This document shows positions 16,771 to 23,768 of a stretch of 23,768 nt of DNA, piece by piece. A model generated the notes under the pieces. That model did not search any database and was not told the DNA's origin. It was given only the letters and a program-made list of their open reading frames with translations. Each line of letters opens with the position of its first letter. The stretch's first letter is position 1. The translations under genes and the position numbers were made by a program. Origin of the DNA: Thiocapsa sp. UBA6158 (GTDB taxonomy: Bacteria > Pseudomonadota > Gammaproteobacteria > Chromatiales > Chromatiaceae); contig NZ_DIUM01000029.1 of the NCBI RefSeq assembly GCF_002423035.1, positions 1 through 23,768 of the forward strand, given 5' to 3'.

Positions 16771-17199
16771 TCAGCGTTTCTTGCGGGTGAGCGGGAGGCT
16801 TGCTGCTTCCCAGGCCATGATGCCGCCGTGCAGGTTGAAGACCTGCTCGAATCCTTCCTTTCGCAGCTGGCTGCAGGCCATCGCCGACTGAGCACCGGAG
16901 CGGCAGTTGATGATGATCGGCTTGGCCTTGTGTTTTGTCAGCGTGGCGATCTGGTTCTTGAACCCGTTCATCGGGACGTTGATCGCATTGATGATGTGGC
17001 CCTTTGCAAAATCGGCCGCCGGGCGAACATCGATGACGACCGCGTCCTGGTGGTTGATCATCTCGGTGGCCGCCAAAGGCTCGACGCTGCCTTTACCGCC
17101 CACGATGATGTTGTGGGTCAGCAAGCCCAAGATGACGAACAAGGCCACGAAGAGGTACCAGTGGCTTCCGACGAACTCCATGATTTGGTCTAACAGCAT
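16771..17199 (-). CDS. Membrane-anchored rhodanese-domain protein (YibN-like)
   Basis: This is a single-domain rhodanese tethered to the inner membrane, expected to carry sulfane sulfur on a cysteine. Residues 14-33 (WYLFVALFVILGLLTHNIIV) form one membrane helix. The rhodanese domain follows from about residue 40, with VVIDVRPAADFAKGHIINAI (54-73) and the active loop CRSGAQSA, whose C99 is the persulfide-bearing residue. The end LHGGIMAWEAASLPL is typical. The length of 142 aa and the neighbour secB match E. coli YibN (143 aa, next to grxC-secB). Here grxC is absent and an ArsR-type gene lies upstream. Which side of the membrane the domain faces is not certain, though YibN-like proteins are thought to face the cytoplasm. 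The ribosome site is weak. Confidence 0.92.
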   Translation of the reverse strand: MLLDQIMEFVGSHWYLFVALFVILGLLTHNIIVGGKGSVEPLAATEMINHQDAVVIDVRPAADFAKGHIINAINVPMNGFKNQIATLTKHKAKPIIINCRSGAQSAMACSQLRKEGFEQVFNLHGGIMAWEAASLPLTRKKR

Positions 17200-17322
17200 C
17201 GCTCTGCGATCTCGTTGATTGGGCAGGACTTATGGAGCGCCGCAACCGGCGCCTCGACCTCTGGTCGAGCGCACCGGGGCAACAGTTGCCCGCGACTGCC
17301 CTTGGACTGATTAAGGTACTGG

Positions 17323-17328
17323 ATTATA
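17323..17328 (-). promoter_or_regulatory. Possible -10 box for the rhodanese gene
   Basis: The minus strand reads TATAAT at 17328-17323, within the 168-base gap between the ArsR gene and the rhodanese gene. No good -35 hexamer is visible. If used, transcription would start near 17316, about 117 bases before the rhodanese ATG, so that gene could be expressed apart from arsR. Confidence 0.35.
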
Positions 17329-17367
17329 AGGAGACGGGACGCAGGCGTCATCCCGGAGTGCGTCGAC

Positions 17368-17751
17368 TCAGTGGGTGTGCTGGCAGAAGACCTCGCGCAT
17401 CATCCCGATCAGCTGGAGGGTCCTTCCGTCGCTCACCCGGTAGTACACGCGGTTGGCATCTTTGCGCGAGGCAAGTATGCCCTTGTCGCGCAGAATCGCC
17501 AGATGTTGGGAGATGTTGCTCTGCGAAGTCCCGACGTGGTCCACGATCTCCTGGACGCTGACCTCCTGGTCGCCCAGGGTGCAGAGGATTTTTAGCCGCA
17601 AGGGGTGCGACATGGCTTTCAGCGATCGGGAGGCCCGCTCGATGTCGGCATCGTCCGCGAACAGGTTGATCGCGTCGCGGTCATCGACCGGGTCGTTCAG
17701 GACCGGGCGGGAAGGCTGGCTCAGATTGCTCACCATCGGATCCTGTCTCAT
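17368..17751 (-). CDS. ArsR-family regulator with SqrR/BigR-like cysteine pair
   Basis: This is a dimeric winged helix-turn-helix repressor of the ArsR family, 127 aa. The core begins at about residue 38 (RSLKAMSHPLRLKILCTL), the recognition helix is TSQSNISQHLAILRD (75-89), and the wing is ASRKDANRVYYRVSDG. The metal-site ELCVC motif of arsenic or cadmium sensors is missing; the matching helix reads VQEIVDHVG. Instead there is one cysteine in ILCTL (C57) and one in EVFCQ (C123), 66 residues apart. That is the spacing and context known for the persulfide-forming pair of SqrR (C41/C107) and BigR. The neighbouring rhodanese gene fits this reading. The ATG at 17751 lies beside an AT-rich inverted repeat, suggesting autoregulation; TTG 17754 or ATG 17736 are possible starts. 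Persulfide sensing is inferred, not shown. Confidence 0.9.
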   Translation of the reverse strand: MRQDPMVSNLSQPSRPVLNDPVDDRDAINLFADDADIERASRSLKAMSHPLRLKILCTLGDQEVSVQEIVDHVGTSQSNISQHLAILRDKGILASRKDANRVYYRVSDGRTLQLIGMMREVFCQHTH

Positions 17752-17754
17752 CAA

Positions 17755-17775
17755 TTATTAACAATACAATAATAA
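17755..17775. promoter_or_regulatory. AT-rich inverted repeat, probable ArsR operator
   Basis: TTATTA (17755-17760) and TAATAA (17770-17775) are perfect inverted arms separated by nine bases. They lie four bases before the ArsR start codon, in an almost pure A/T island (about 17753-17776) within GC-rich DNA. ArsR-family repressors typically bind such AT-rich dyads over their own promoters, so this is a likely self-control site. Its closeness to the ATG leaves little room for a leader. Confidence 0.55.
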
Positions 17776-17918
17776 ACTCTTTCCGGCGGCGTGCGAAGCG
17801 CATCGACCCCGCCGCCGAGCCTTGCCCGACGACGGCGGTCGCGCTGCCGAAGGTCGAGGGTCCGAGCGCTCGGTTGTCGGTTCGTTCGGGTGTTTCCGAT
17901 CGGGCCTCCGACGATGCG

Positions 17919-17924
17919 TATAAT
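17919..17924 (+). promoter_or_regulatory. Possible -10 box for envC
   Basis: A perfect TATAAT lies at 17919-17924 on the plus strand, without a convincing -35. Transcription would start near 17931, which would exclude the TTG at 17874 as the envC start and favour the GTG at 17964 or a later codon. Confidence 0.4.
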
Positions 17925-17963
17925 CAGGCGACCGATTCGCACCACGATCCCTTTACTGCCGCC

Positions 17964-19223
17964 GTGCCCAGGACCGTCGCAACAGGACCTCCCGAGCGGC
18001 TTCGCCGCAAGCTGCACGACCACAAGCGTCCCCGAGCGCTGGATTGGATCGCGCACCGCTTGGCGCGCCTGGCGCTGGCATGCGTCCTGGTGACGACGCC
18101 GGCGGCCGCGCTGGAGACGGCATCCGAGGAGTCCTTGGATTCGCGCACGAAGGACCTTCAAGAGATTCAGCGGCAGGTCGAGTCGATCGGTCGCGAGCTC
18201 ATCGAGCAGCACGCGGACCGCCGTGCCTTGATCGCGGAGCTCGAGGTGCGGGAGCGCGAGGTTGCCGAGGCGGCCGTCAGCGGCAGAGAGTTGGCGCAGG
18301 CTGTTGCCGAGCAGACCCGCGTCGCGGAGGCGCTGCGGATGCGTCATCTCGAGGAGTACGCGGCACTCGAGCAGGAGCTTGCACTCTGGGCGGACCTGGT
18401 GCGCACCGCTTATGTGATGGGTCGGGCCGATCGGCTGCGTCTTCTATTAAATCAAGAGGATACCGCTCAAGCGAGCCGTATCCTATCGTATTTCGCGTAC
18501 TTGAACCGAGAACAGCTCCGTCGGATTACCGCCATCCAGGCGCGCGTCGAGCGGCTGACGCGCTTGGCCCACGACGCCGAGCAGGAGGCGGAACGCCTGA
18601 TCGATCTCGCACGCCGGCAAGAGGCGGCGCGGCTCCGCTTGGAGGCCGCGCGGGAAGAACGCGCCGCGGTCTTGAGTCGATTGGAAGCCAGCATCGCCGG
18701 CCGAACGGAGAATCTCGAGGTCCTCGAACAGGATGCCGAAGCGCTGCGGCTCTTGGTCGAGCACCTGCGTCAGCGTGCTCAGATCCGTGCCGAGCTCGAT
18801 ATTCGGCGCGATCCGTTTCCGGAGCGCCGAGGGCGTTTGTCATGGCCCCTGCTTCACGGGGAGGTCGTTGCCGAGTTCGGAACGCTCAAACCCGATTTCG
18901 AGCTGCGCTGGGACGGCGTTTTGCTGGCGGCGCGACAAGGCGAAGAGGTGCGCGCCGTGCATGACGGGCGGGTGATCCACGCCGATTGGCTGCGTGGGTT
19001 CGGGCTGCTCTTGGTGATCGATCACGGAGAGGGCTACATGTCGATCTATGGCCACAACGAGGCGCTTCTGAAGGAAACCGGCGAGTGGGTAGCCAGCGGC
19101 GAGGTCATCGCCCTGAGTGGCGACAGCGGCGGTCGGGACGAGCCCGTGCTCTACTTTGCAATCCGTCACAACGGCAAGCCGCAGGATCCCTCGGGCTGGT
19201 GCGGCGGAGCGGCTCGGCAGTGA
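17964..19223 (+). CDS. envC: EnvC-like murein hydrolase activator (degenerate LytM/M23)
   Basis: EnvC is a periplasmic protein that switches on the amidases AmiA and AmiB at the division septum. Here a signal sequence (LARLALACVLVTTPAAA, ending near residue 50) is followed by a long Glu/Arg-rich coiled coil (about 60-280) and a C-terminal LytM domain from SWPLLHGEVVAEFG (293 on). The zinc ligands of active M23 peptidases are lost: the HxxxD motif is replaced by LRWDGV (314-319) and the HxH motif by VLYFAIR (395-401), as in E. coli EnvC. This points to an activator, not a hydrolase. The start is uncertain: the frame opens at a TTG at 17874, but a TATAAT box lies after it, so I use the GTG at 17964; a TTG just before the signal core is also possible. 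ctpA follows 257 bases later, a common gammaproteobacterial order; that gap holds only a short hairpin (19442-19457) without a T tract. Confidence 0.9.
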   Translation: MPRTVATGPPERLRRKLHDHKRPRALDWIAHRLARLALACVLVTTPAAALETASEESLDSRTKDLQEIQRQVESIGRELIEQHADRRALIAELEVREREVAEAAVSGRELAQAVAEQTRVAEALRMRHLEEYAALEQELALWADLVRTAYVMGRADRLRLLLNQEDTAQASRILSYFAYLNREQLRRITAIQARVERLTRLAHDAEQEAERLIDLARRQEAARLRLEAAREERAAVLSRLEASIAGRTENLEVLEQDAEALRLLVEHLRQRAQIRAELDIRRDPFPERRGRLSWPLLHGEVVAEFGTLKPDFELRWDGVLLAARQGEEVRAVHDGRVIHADWLRGFGLLLVIDHGEGYMSIYGHNEALLKETGEWVASGEVIALSGDSGGRDEPVLYFAIRHNGKPQDPSGWCGGAARQ

Positions 19224-19480
19224 TCTCTCCGGAGCGGGCCGAGGCGATCTTTACGGGCTGCGGGAACGCGTCGGCACGGAACCGATCAAAGCACAACGCA
19301 GTCCACAACCCGGGCCTTCCCTCGGCGAGGCCGTCTGCAATCAAGCGTCGGGATCAACCTGACGGAGGCAGCGAAAACATGCGATGCTAAGTCATCGTTC
19401 CGCAATCGCGGATCGGATGTGTCCGGCCGACCGATGCAGGCCCCGCCGAGCGGCGGGTCGACCCCAACCGACGTGATGCC

Positions 19481-20839
19481 ATGATGTATGCCATGACCCG
19501 ACGCCTACCCTTTGCCTCGACCTTGATTCTCGGGCTTTGTCTCGCCTGGCCCGGAGCGCCGGGTGATCGCGCCTTCGCCGAAACGATCGACAACCCGGAT
19601 ATCCCCGAAACCATGGCCACGACGGCCGAGACGGCGAGCGAGCTCCCGCTCGGCGATCTGCGAACCTTTGCCGAGGTCTTCGGGCGCATCAAAGAAGAGT
19701 ACGTCGAGGGCGTTCAGGACGAGCTCCTCCTCGAGGGCGCGATCCGTGGCATGCTCGCGGGTCTCGACCCGCACTCGGCCTATCTCGACAACGAGGAGTT
19801 CCAGGATCTCCAGGTCGGTACACGCGGCGAGTTCGGCGGTCTCGGGATCGAGGTCGGAATGGAAGACGGCTTTGTGAAGGTGATCGCGCCGATCGACGAT
19901 ACGCCCGCACAACGCGCCGGCCTTCAGACCGGCGATACCATCGTGCGCATCGACCAGAAGCCGGTGAAGGGGATGAGCCTGAACGATGCAGTGACCTTGA
20001 TGCGGGGCGAGCCCGGCACGGTCATCGAGCTGACCATCATGCGCTCAGGCGACGAGCCTCCGTTCGACGTCACGCTCGAGCGGGCCGTCATTCAGGTTGC
20101 CAGTGTACGCAGCCGCACGCTCGCGCCCGGCTTCGGCTACATTCGGGTCTCGCATTTTCAATCGCGTACCACCGAGGACGTGCTCGCGGCGGTCGACACC
20201 CTCAAGGGCGAAAACGACGGTACGCTGAAGGGTCTGGTGCTCGATCTGCGCAACAATCCCGGCGGCGTGCTCAACAGCGCAGTCGGGGTGAGCGACGCCT
20301 TTCTGACCGGCGGTCTGATTGTTTACACCGAGGGTCGGCAGGAAGACAGCAAGCTCCAGTTCCAGGCCGGACCCGACGATATCCTGTCCGGTGCTCCGAT
20401 CGTCGTCCTGGTCAACGGCGGCAGCGCCTCGGCGTCCGAGATCGTTGCCGGTGCACTGCAGGACCACAAACGCGCGATCGTCATGGGCAACCAGACGTTC
20501 GGCAAGGGCTCGGTCCAGACCATCGTGCCGATCGACGACACGACTGCGCTCAAGCTCACGACCGCCCGTTACTTCACACCTTCGGGGCGTTCGATCCAGG
20601 CTCAGGGCATCACCCCGGACATCGAGCTCGAGCGCGGCGAGTTCAAACCCTTGGAGGCGAGCGGGGTGCAGGATCTGAAGGAGTCCGATCTGGCGCGTCA
20701 CCTCGAGGAGAATGCCCCGGAGGACGCCTCGGAGGAGAGTGCCGCGAAGAGTTCGCTTGTCGCCGAAGATTTTCAACTGGCTGAAGCGCTCAACGTTTTA
20801 AGAGGATTGAATATTTTGGGTCGGATAGGCAATCCCTAG
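19481..20839 (+). CDS. ctpA: Carboxy-terminal processing protease, S41 family
   Basis: CtpA is a periplasmic serine protease with a Ser/Lys dyad that trims or degrades envelope proteins, including peptidoglycan hydrolases in several bacteria. It has 452 aa. A signal peptide covers residues 1-33 (to AFA). A PDZ domain lies at about 115-190 (GEFGGLGIEVGMEDGFVKV, then PAQRAGLQTGDTIVRID). The S41 domain carries GLVLDLRNNPGG (251-262), catalytic S317 in NGGSASASEIVAGAL, and K342 in QTFGKGSVQ. The C-terminal 70 residues are Glu-rich. Three ATG codons open the frame (19481, 19484, 19493) and no strong ribosome site separates them. With envC upstream it forms a cell-wall remodelling pair: one activates amidases, the other may control their turnover. 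That link is inference. Confidence 0.95.
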   Translation: MMYAMTRRLPFASTLILGLCLAWPGAPGDRAFAETIDNPDIPETMATTAETASELPLGDLRTFAEVFGRIKEEYVEGVQDELLLEGAIRGMLAGLDPHSAYLDNEEFQDLQVGTRGEFGGLGIEVGMEDGFVKVIAPIDDTPAQRAGLQTGDTIVRIDQKPVKGMSLNDAVTLMRGEPGTVIELTIMRSGDEPPFDVTLERAVIQVASVRSRTLAPGFGYIRVSHFQSRTTEDVLAAVDTLKGENDGTLKGLVLDLRNNPGGVLNSAVGVSDAFLTGGLIVYTEGRQEDSKLQFQAGPDDILSGAPIVVLVNGGSASASEIVAGALQDHKRAIVMGNQTFGKGSVQTIVPIDDTTALKLTTARYFTPSGRSIQAQGITPDIELERGEFKPLEASGVQDLKESDLARHLEENAPEDASEESAAKSSLVAEDFQLAEALNVLRGLNILGRIGNP

Positions 20840-20896
20840 CCGGCACCTTCGAGCGACGCACGCCGAGGCGTCCTTGATCCATATCGGAGTCGATAC

Positions 20897-21451
20897 ATGC
20901 CCAGCGTACTCGTCCCGCTCGCTCAGGGATGCGAAGAGCTCGAGGCCGTGACCATCATCGATCTGCTGCGCCGTGCCGCGCTCGATGTGGTGACGGCCGG
21001 GCTGGATAACCGGCCGGTGACCGCGAGCCGGGGCACCCTGCTGGTCGCCGACACCAGACTCGAGGATGTCGTGGAGCGGCCCTTCGACATGATCGTCTTG
21101 CCGGGCGGATTGTCGGGCGCCGACCATCTCGCGGAGGATCCTCGCATCATCGCTTTGCTTCGAAGTCAGTACGCGGCGGGCCGTTTTACCGCGGCGATCT
21201 GCGCCGCGCCGAAGGTCCTCGCGCGTGCGGGACTGCTCGACGGGCGATCGGCGACCGTCTACCCTGGAGCCGTGGATCCCGCGGCCTATCCTAAGGTTGA
21301 ATTCACCGACGCCGCGGTCGTTGTCGACGGCACGATCGTGACCTCGCGCGGCCCCGGCACCGCGATGGACTTCGCTTTGCAACTGATCGAGCTTCTGCTC
21401 GGACGCGAATCGCGCGACCAGGTCGAGCGCGGATTGGCCCGAACCCTCTGA
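20897..21451 (+). CDS. yajL: DJ-1/PfpI-family protein YajL
   Basis: This cytoplasmic DJ-1 superfamily protein of 184 aa is close to E. coli YajL, which is linked to protection from oxidative and carbonyl stress; its reported deglycase activity is disputed. Matching blocks are LAQGCEELEAVTIIDLLRRA (8-27) with E16, VTASRGTLLVAD, LPGGLSGADHL (68-78), the nucleophile elbow AAICAAP with reactive C102, and TSRGPGTAMDFALQLIELLLGRE near the end. As in YajL, the histidine of human DJ-1 (H126) is replaced by an aromatic residue (Y122 in VYPG). The ATG has GGAG seven bases upstream. It lies 57 bases after ctpA and 54 before the next gene, in one direction, so cotranscription is possible. Confidence 0.92.
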   Translation: MPSVLVPLAQGCEELEAVTIIDLLRRAALDVVTAGLDNRPVTASRGTLLVADTRLEDVVERPFDMIVLPGGLSGADHLAEDPRIIALLRSQYAAGRFTAAICAAPKVLARAGLLDGRSATVYPGAVDPAAYPKVEFTDAAVVVDGTIVTSRGPGTAMDFALQLIELLLGRESRDQVERGLARTL

Positions 21452-21505
21452 CGGGAGGCCGAAGCCGCCGGCCCGGATACCCGTGAGCCCAGGATATCAA
21501 GGACC

Positions 21506-22552
21506 ATGCCCCTCGACACGTCGATCTCGGCTGCCGCAACCCTCGTCTCGTTTTTGTTGAGTGTCGCCGCAACCCGTTGGCTGGCCTCACACGGCGCTGC
21601 CGGTCGCGGACCGCTTGACTACCCCAACGCGCGCTCGCTGCACAGCACGCCGGTGCCGCGCAGCGGCGGCCTCGCCGTTCTGCTCGGCTCGAGCGCACCG
21701 CTTCTGGTACTGGCCGCTCTCGGGACCTCTACGCCCGAGCTGGGCTGGGTCGCGGCAGCCTTGCTGCCGGTCGCGGGCATCGCTTATCTCGACGACCTCG
21801 GGGAGGTTTCGCGTCGTCTGAGGCTCGTCGCCCAGGTCGGTGCCGCCCTGCTGTTGATGAGCGGCGGTCTGTGCTGGACACTGTTCGATCTGCCGGGATG
21901 GGTCCTGGTCTTTCCGGGATGGGTCGCTGTCGTGCTGACCCTCGTTTATGTCGTCTGGCTCGTCAATCTGTACAACTTCATGGACGGGATGGACGGCTTC
22001 GCCGCAGGGATGGCGCTTTTCGGATTCTCTGCGTTCGCGATCCTGGGCTGGTCCGGAGGCGAGTCCGTCTTTGCGCTGGCTTCGGCTTGCGTCGCCGTCG
22101 CGAGCGCCGGGTTTCTAACTGGCAATTTTCCGCCGGCACGGATCTTTCTGGGTGATGCAGGTTCGTCGAGTCTAGGGTTGTTCGTGGCCGCCTTCTCGCT
22201 GTGGGGCGCCCATCTCGGACTCTTTCCGCTGTGGAGCGCCTGGCTCGCCTTCTCGCCCTTCATCCTGGATGCAACCTGGACCCTGCTGGCCCGTCTGGCG
22301 CGGCGCGAGCGCATCTGGGAGCCGCATCGCTCGCATCACTATCAGCGATTGGTTCTGGCGGGATGGAGCCATCGGCAAACCTTGTTGCGGGCCTATCCCC
22401 TCATGGCCGCCGCGGCCGCCTGCGCCGTGGCCTCACCGCATCTCCCACCGCATGAGCAGTGGCTGCTGATCGGGGCTTGGGCGATGATCTATGCCTTGAT
22501 CCATCTGAAGGTACGCTTGGTCGAGCGCACCGCATCGACGGAGTCTTCATGA
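21506..22552 (+). CDS. WecA/MraY-type membrane glycosyl-phosphotransferase (GT4 family)
   Basis: This polytopic membrane enzyme belongs to the family that transfers a sugar-1-phosphate from a UDP-sugar to undecaprenyl phosphate, starting synthesis of O-antigen, capsule or another surface glycan. It has 348 aa and about nine or ten hydrophobic helices. The cytoplasmic catalytic motifs are complete: YLDDLGEVSRR (D96, D97), NLYNFMDGMDG (154-164), IFLGDAGSSSLG (213-224) and the sugar-specificity loop EPHRSHHYQRLV (272-283). The short PHRSHHYQR loop resembles WbpL/WecA-type proteins more than MraY. The sugar is unknown. The ATG at 21506 follows AAGGA very closely. The gene ends in ATGA shared with a possible start of the next frame. 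No other polysaccharide genes are in the window, so its pathway cannot be placed. Confidence 0.9.
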   Translation: MPLDTSISAAATLVSFLLSVAATRWLASHGAAGRGPLDYPNARSLHSTPVPRSGGLAVLLGSSAPLLVLAALGTSTPELGWVAAALLPVAGIAYLDDLGEVSRRLRLVAQVGAALLLMSGGLCWTLFDLPGWVLVFPGWVAVVLTLVYVVWLVNLYNFMDGMDGFAAGMALFGFSAFAILGWSGGESVFALASACVAVASAGFLTGNFPPARIFLGDAGSSSLGLFVAAFSLWGAHLGLFPLWSAWLAFSPFILDATWTLLARLARRERIWEPHRSHHYQRLVLAGWSHRQTLLRAYPLMAAAAACAVASPHLPPHEQWLLIGAWAMIYALIHLKVRLVERTASTESS

Positions 22553-22602
22553 TTGCCGAACAAATGATCCGTCCGAGGCCGTCCAAGACCGGAGGAATGC
22601 CG

Positions 22603-23768
22603 ATGCATGACGACGCCGTCCTCGAAGAAGCACCGAGCATCAGCGCGACGCGTGATGACCTCGACGCCATGTCCGCCGGGTCGCAGACGTTCGCGGCAAC
22701 CCTCGACTCCGCCGTTTCTCCGGCCGCCGCCATCTCTCGGCCGGCCAACGGCGATCCGACCCCGGAGGATGCGGTCTCCCACTCTGCGGAGCCGCCTCCG
22801 GAAGGACGCGTCGTCGCGCACCTGCATGCATCCGGGAAACTCTCGCCCGGCGATCTCGGGCGGGCGAGGCGTCTCGCCGACGAGGCCGGCGACCCACTCT
22901 TGCCGATGCTCGTCCGTCTGGGACTCATCTCCGAGCGCGACATGGCGCAGGCGATGTCGGATGTGCTCGCGCTGCCCCTGGCCGACGCGAGCACCTTCCC
23001 GTCCGAGCCGGTGCACGACGATCTCTTCAGTCTGCGATTTCTCAAGGACGCCAAGGTGCTTCCCTTATTCGAGGACGAGGACGGCATCCAGATCGCTTTT
23101 GCCCATCCGATCGATCGTTTCACGGTCGAGGCCATGCAGATGGCGGCGGGCAAGCCCGTGAAGGCATTTGTGGGCTTGCCGAGCGAGATCGAGCTGGCAC
23201 TGGAGCGCCTCTACGAGAAGGTCGAAGAGGCCCCGGAGAGCGCCGAAGGAGCGCTCGGCGAATTCGACGAGGAGGACATCGAGCACCTCAAGGATCTGGC
23301 CAGCGAGGCCCCGGTCATCCGGATGGTCAACCAGCTGATCCAAAAGGCGCTCGAATCGCGCGCATCGGATATCCACATCGAGCCCTTCGCCGATCAGCTC
23401 AAGGTGCGTTACCGCGTCGACGGGATCCTCAAGGAGGTCGATGCACCCCCGGTGCGCTCGACCGCCGCCGTCATCTCGCGCGTGAAGATCATGGCCAAGC
23501 TCAACATCGCCGAGCGGCGCCTACCTCAGGACGGGCGCATCCCGATCCGGATCCAGGGTCGCGAGCTGGACCTACGTGTCTCCACCGTTCCGACCATGTT
23601 CGGCGAGAGCGTGGTGATGCGTTTGCTCGACAAGGAAAGCGTGCGCTTCGACCTAGACGCGCTCGGCTTCGATGGCTCTCCGCGCGAGCGCCTCAGGCTC
23701 ATCCTCGAGAAACCCTACGGCATCCTTCTGGTGACCGGGCCGACCGGCTCGGGCAAGAGCACCACGCT
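22603..23768 (+). CDS. gspE: GspE/PilB-type secretion ATPase, truncated by window end
   Basis: This is the N-terminal 388 residues of a hexameric ATPase that powers type II secretion or a type IV pilus; it would work at the inner membrane with a GspF/PilC partner. A Pro/Ala/Glu-rich region (1-55) leads into the GspE N-terminal (MshEN-like) domain, about 60-200 (VVAHLHASGKLSPGDLGRAR, then LGLISERDMAQAMSDVLALP). The core starts with ASDIHIEPFADQLKVRYRVD (254-273) and RRLPQDGRI, then STVPTMFGESVVMRLLDK. Walker A GPTGSGKST begins at 379 and the window ends there. The motif wording favours GspE over PilB. I chose the ATG at 22603, which has GGAGG seven bases upstream; the frame is open from an ATG at 22549 that overlaps the previous stop (ATGA). 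Walker B and the zinc-binding Cys motif lie outside the window. Confidence 0.9.
   Translation, partial: MHDDAVLEEAPSISATRDDLDAMSAGSQTFAATLDSAVSPAAAISRPANGDPTPEDAVSHSAEPPPEGRVVAHLHASGKLSPGDLGRARRLADEAGDPLLPMLVRLGLISERDMAQAMSDVLALPLADASTFPSEPVHDDLFSLRFLKDAKVLPLFEDEDGIQIAFAHPIDRFTVEAMQMAAGKPVKAFVGLPSEIELALERLYEKVEEAPESAEGALGEFDEEDIEHLKDLASEAPVIRMVNQLIQKALESRASDIHIEPFADQLKVRYRVDGILKEVDAPPVRSTAAVISRVKIMAKLNIAERRLPQDGRIPIRIQGRELDLRVSTVPTMFGESVVMRLLDKESVRFDLDALGFDGSPRERLRLILEKPYGILLVTGPTGSGKSTT

Noticed and set aside
19224..19480. Small gene or RNA between envC and ctpA
   Set aside because: Frames here lack ribosome sites and conserved features; only a short CCCGCC/GGCGGG hairpin without T tract was seen.

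Overview
The window looks like an ordinary chromosomal segment of a GC-rich gammaproteobacterium. The block gyrB / plsC / gmhB / glyS / glyQ has the arrangement known near the replication origin of Pseudomonas-type genomes. Together with glnA-ntrBC, secB-gpsA and envC-ctpA it fits a Chromatiaceae-like (purple sulfur) or related lineage. The family-level placement is inference from gene content, order and base composition. I saw no tRNA, rRNA, insertion sequence, phage gene or CRISPR array.

Region 1 (1-7002): gyrB reads rightward behind a TATAAT box. Its stop codon overlaps, tail to tail, the stop codon of plsC, the last gene of a leftward operon glyQ-glyS-gmhB-plsC (glycyl-tRNA synthetase, heptose phosphatase, acyltransferase). 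Region 2 (7245-14146): a cation diffusion facilitator with an extra C-terminal domain is followed by a nitrogen-control block. This holds a perfect NtrC palindrome, a second NtrC site 30 bp away, a good sigma-54 promoter, glnA with a strong terminator, a secreted DUF4124 protein, and ntrB-ntrC with overlapping stop and start. A 137-aa protein of unknown function ends the rightward run at a terminator. The regulators that act on glnA are thus encoded just downstream of it.

Region 3 (14206-17751): an unrecognised 74-aa helical protein (leftward), trmL (rightward), then leftward genes: an ArsR-family regulator, a membrane-anchored rhodanese, secB and gpsA. In E. coli the matching block is gpmI-yibN-grxC-secB-gpsA. 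Here no grxC lies between the rhodanese and secB, and an ArsR gene sits on the upstream side. The ArsR protein has two cysteines 66 residues apart, as in the persulfide sensors SqrR and BigR, and its gene starts beside an AT-rich inverted repeat. A sulfane-sulfur-responsive ArsR/rhodanese pair is the most interesting hypothesis in the window.

Region 4 (17964-23768): envC (degenerate LytM activator of amidases), ctpA (S41 processing protease), a YajL/DJ-1 protein, a WecA/MraY-type membrane glycosyl-phosphotransferase, and the first two thirds of a GspE-type secretion ATPase, cut by the window end in its Walker A motif. Nothing here is plainly a new multi-gene system. The points worth following are the candidate persulfide switch, the glnA control region with its 220-nt leader, the two-domain CDF tail and two small genes of unknown function.
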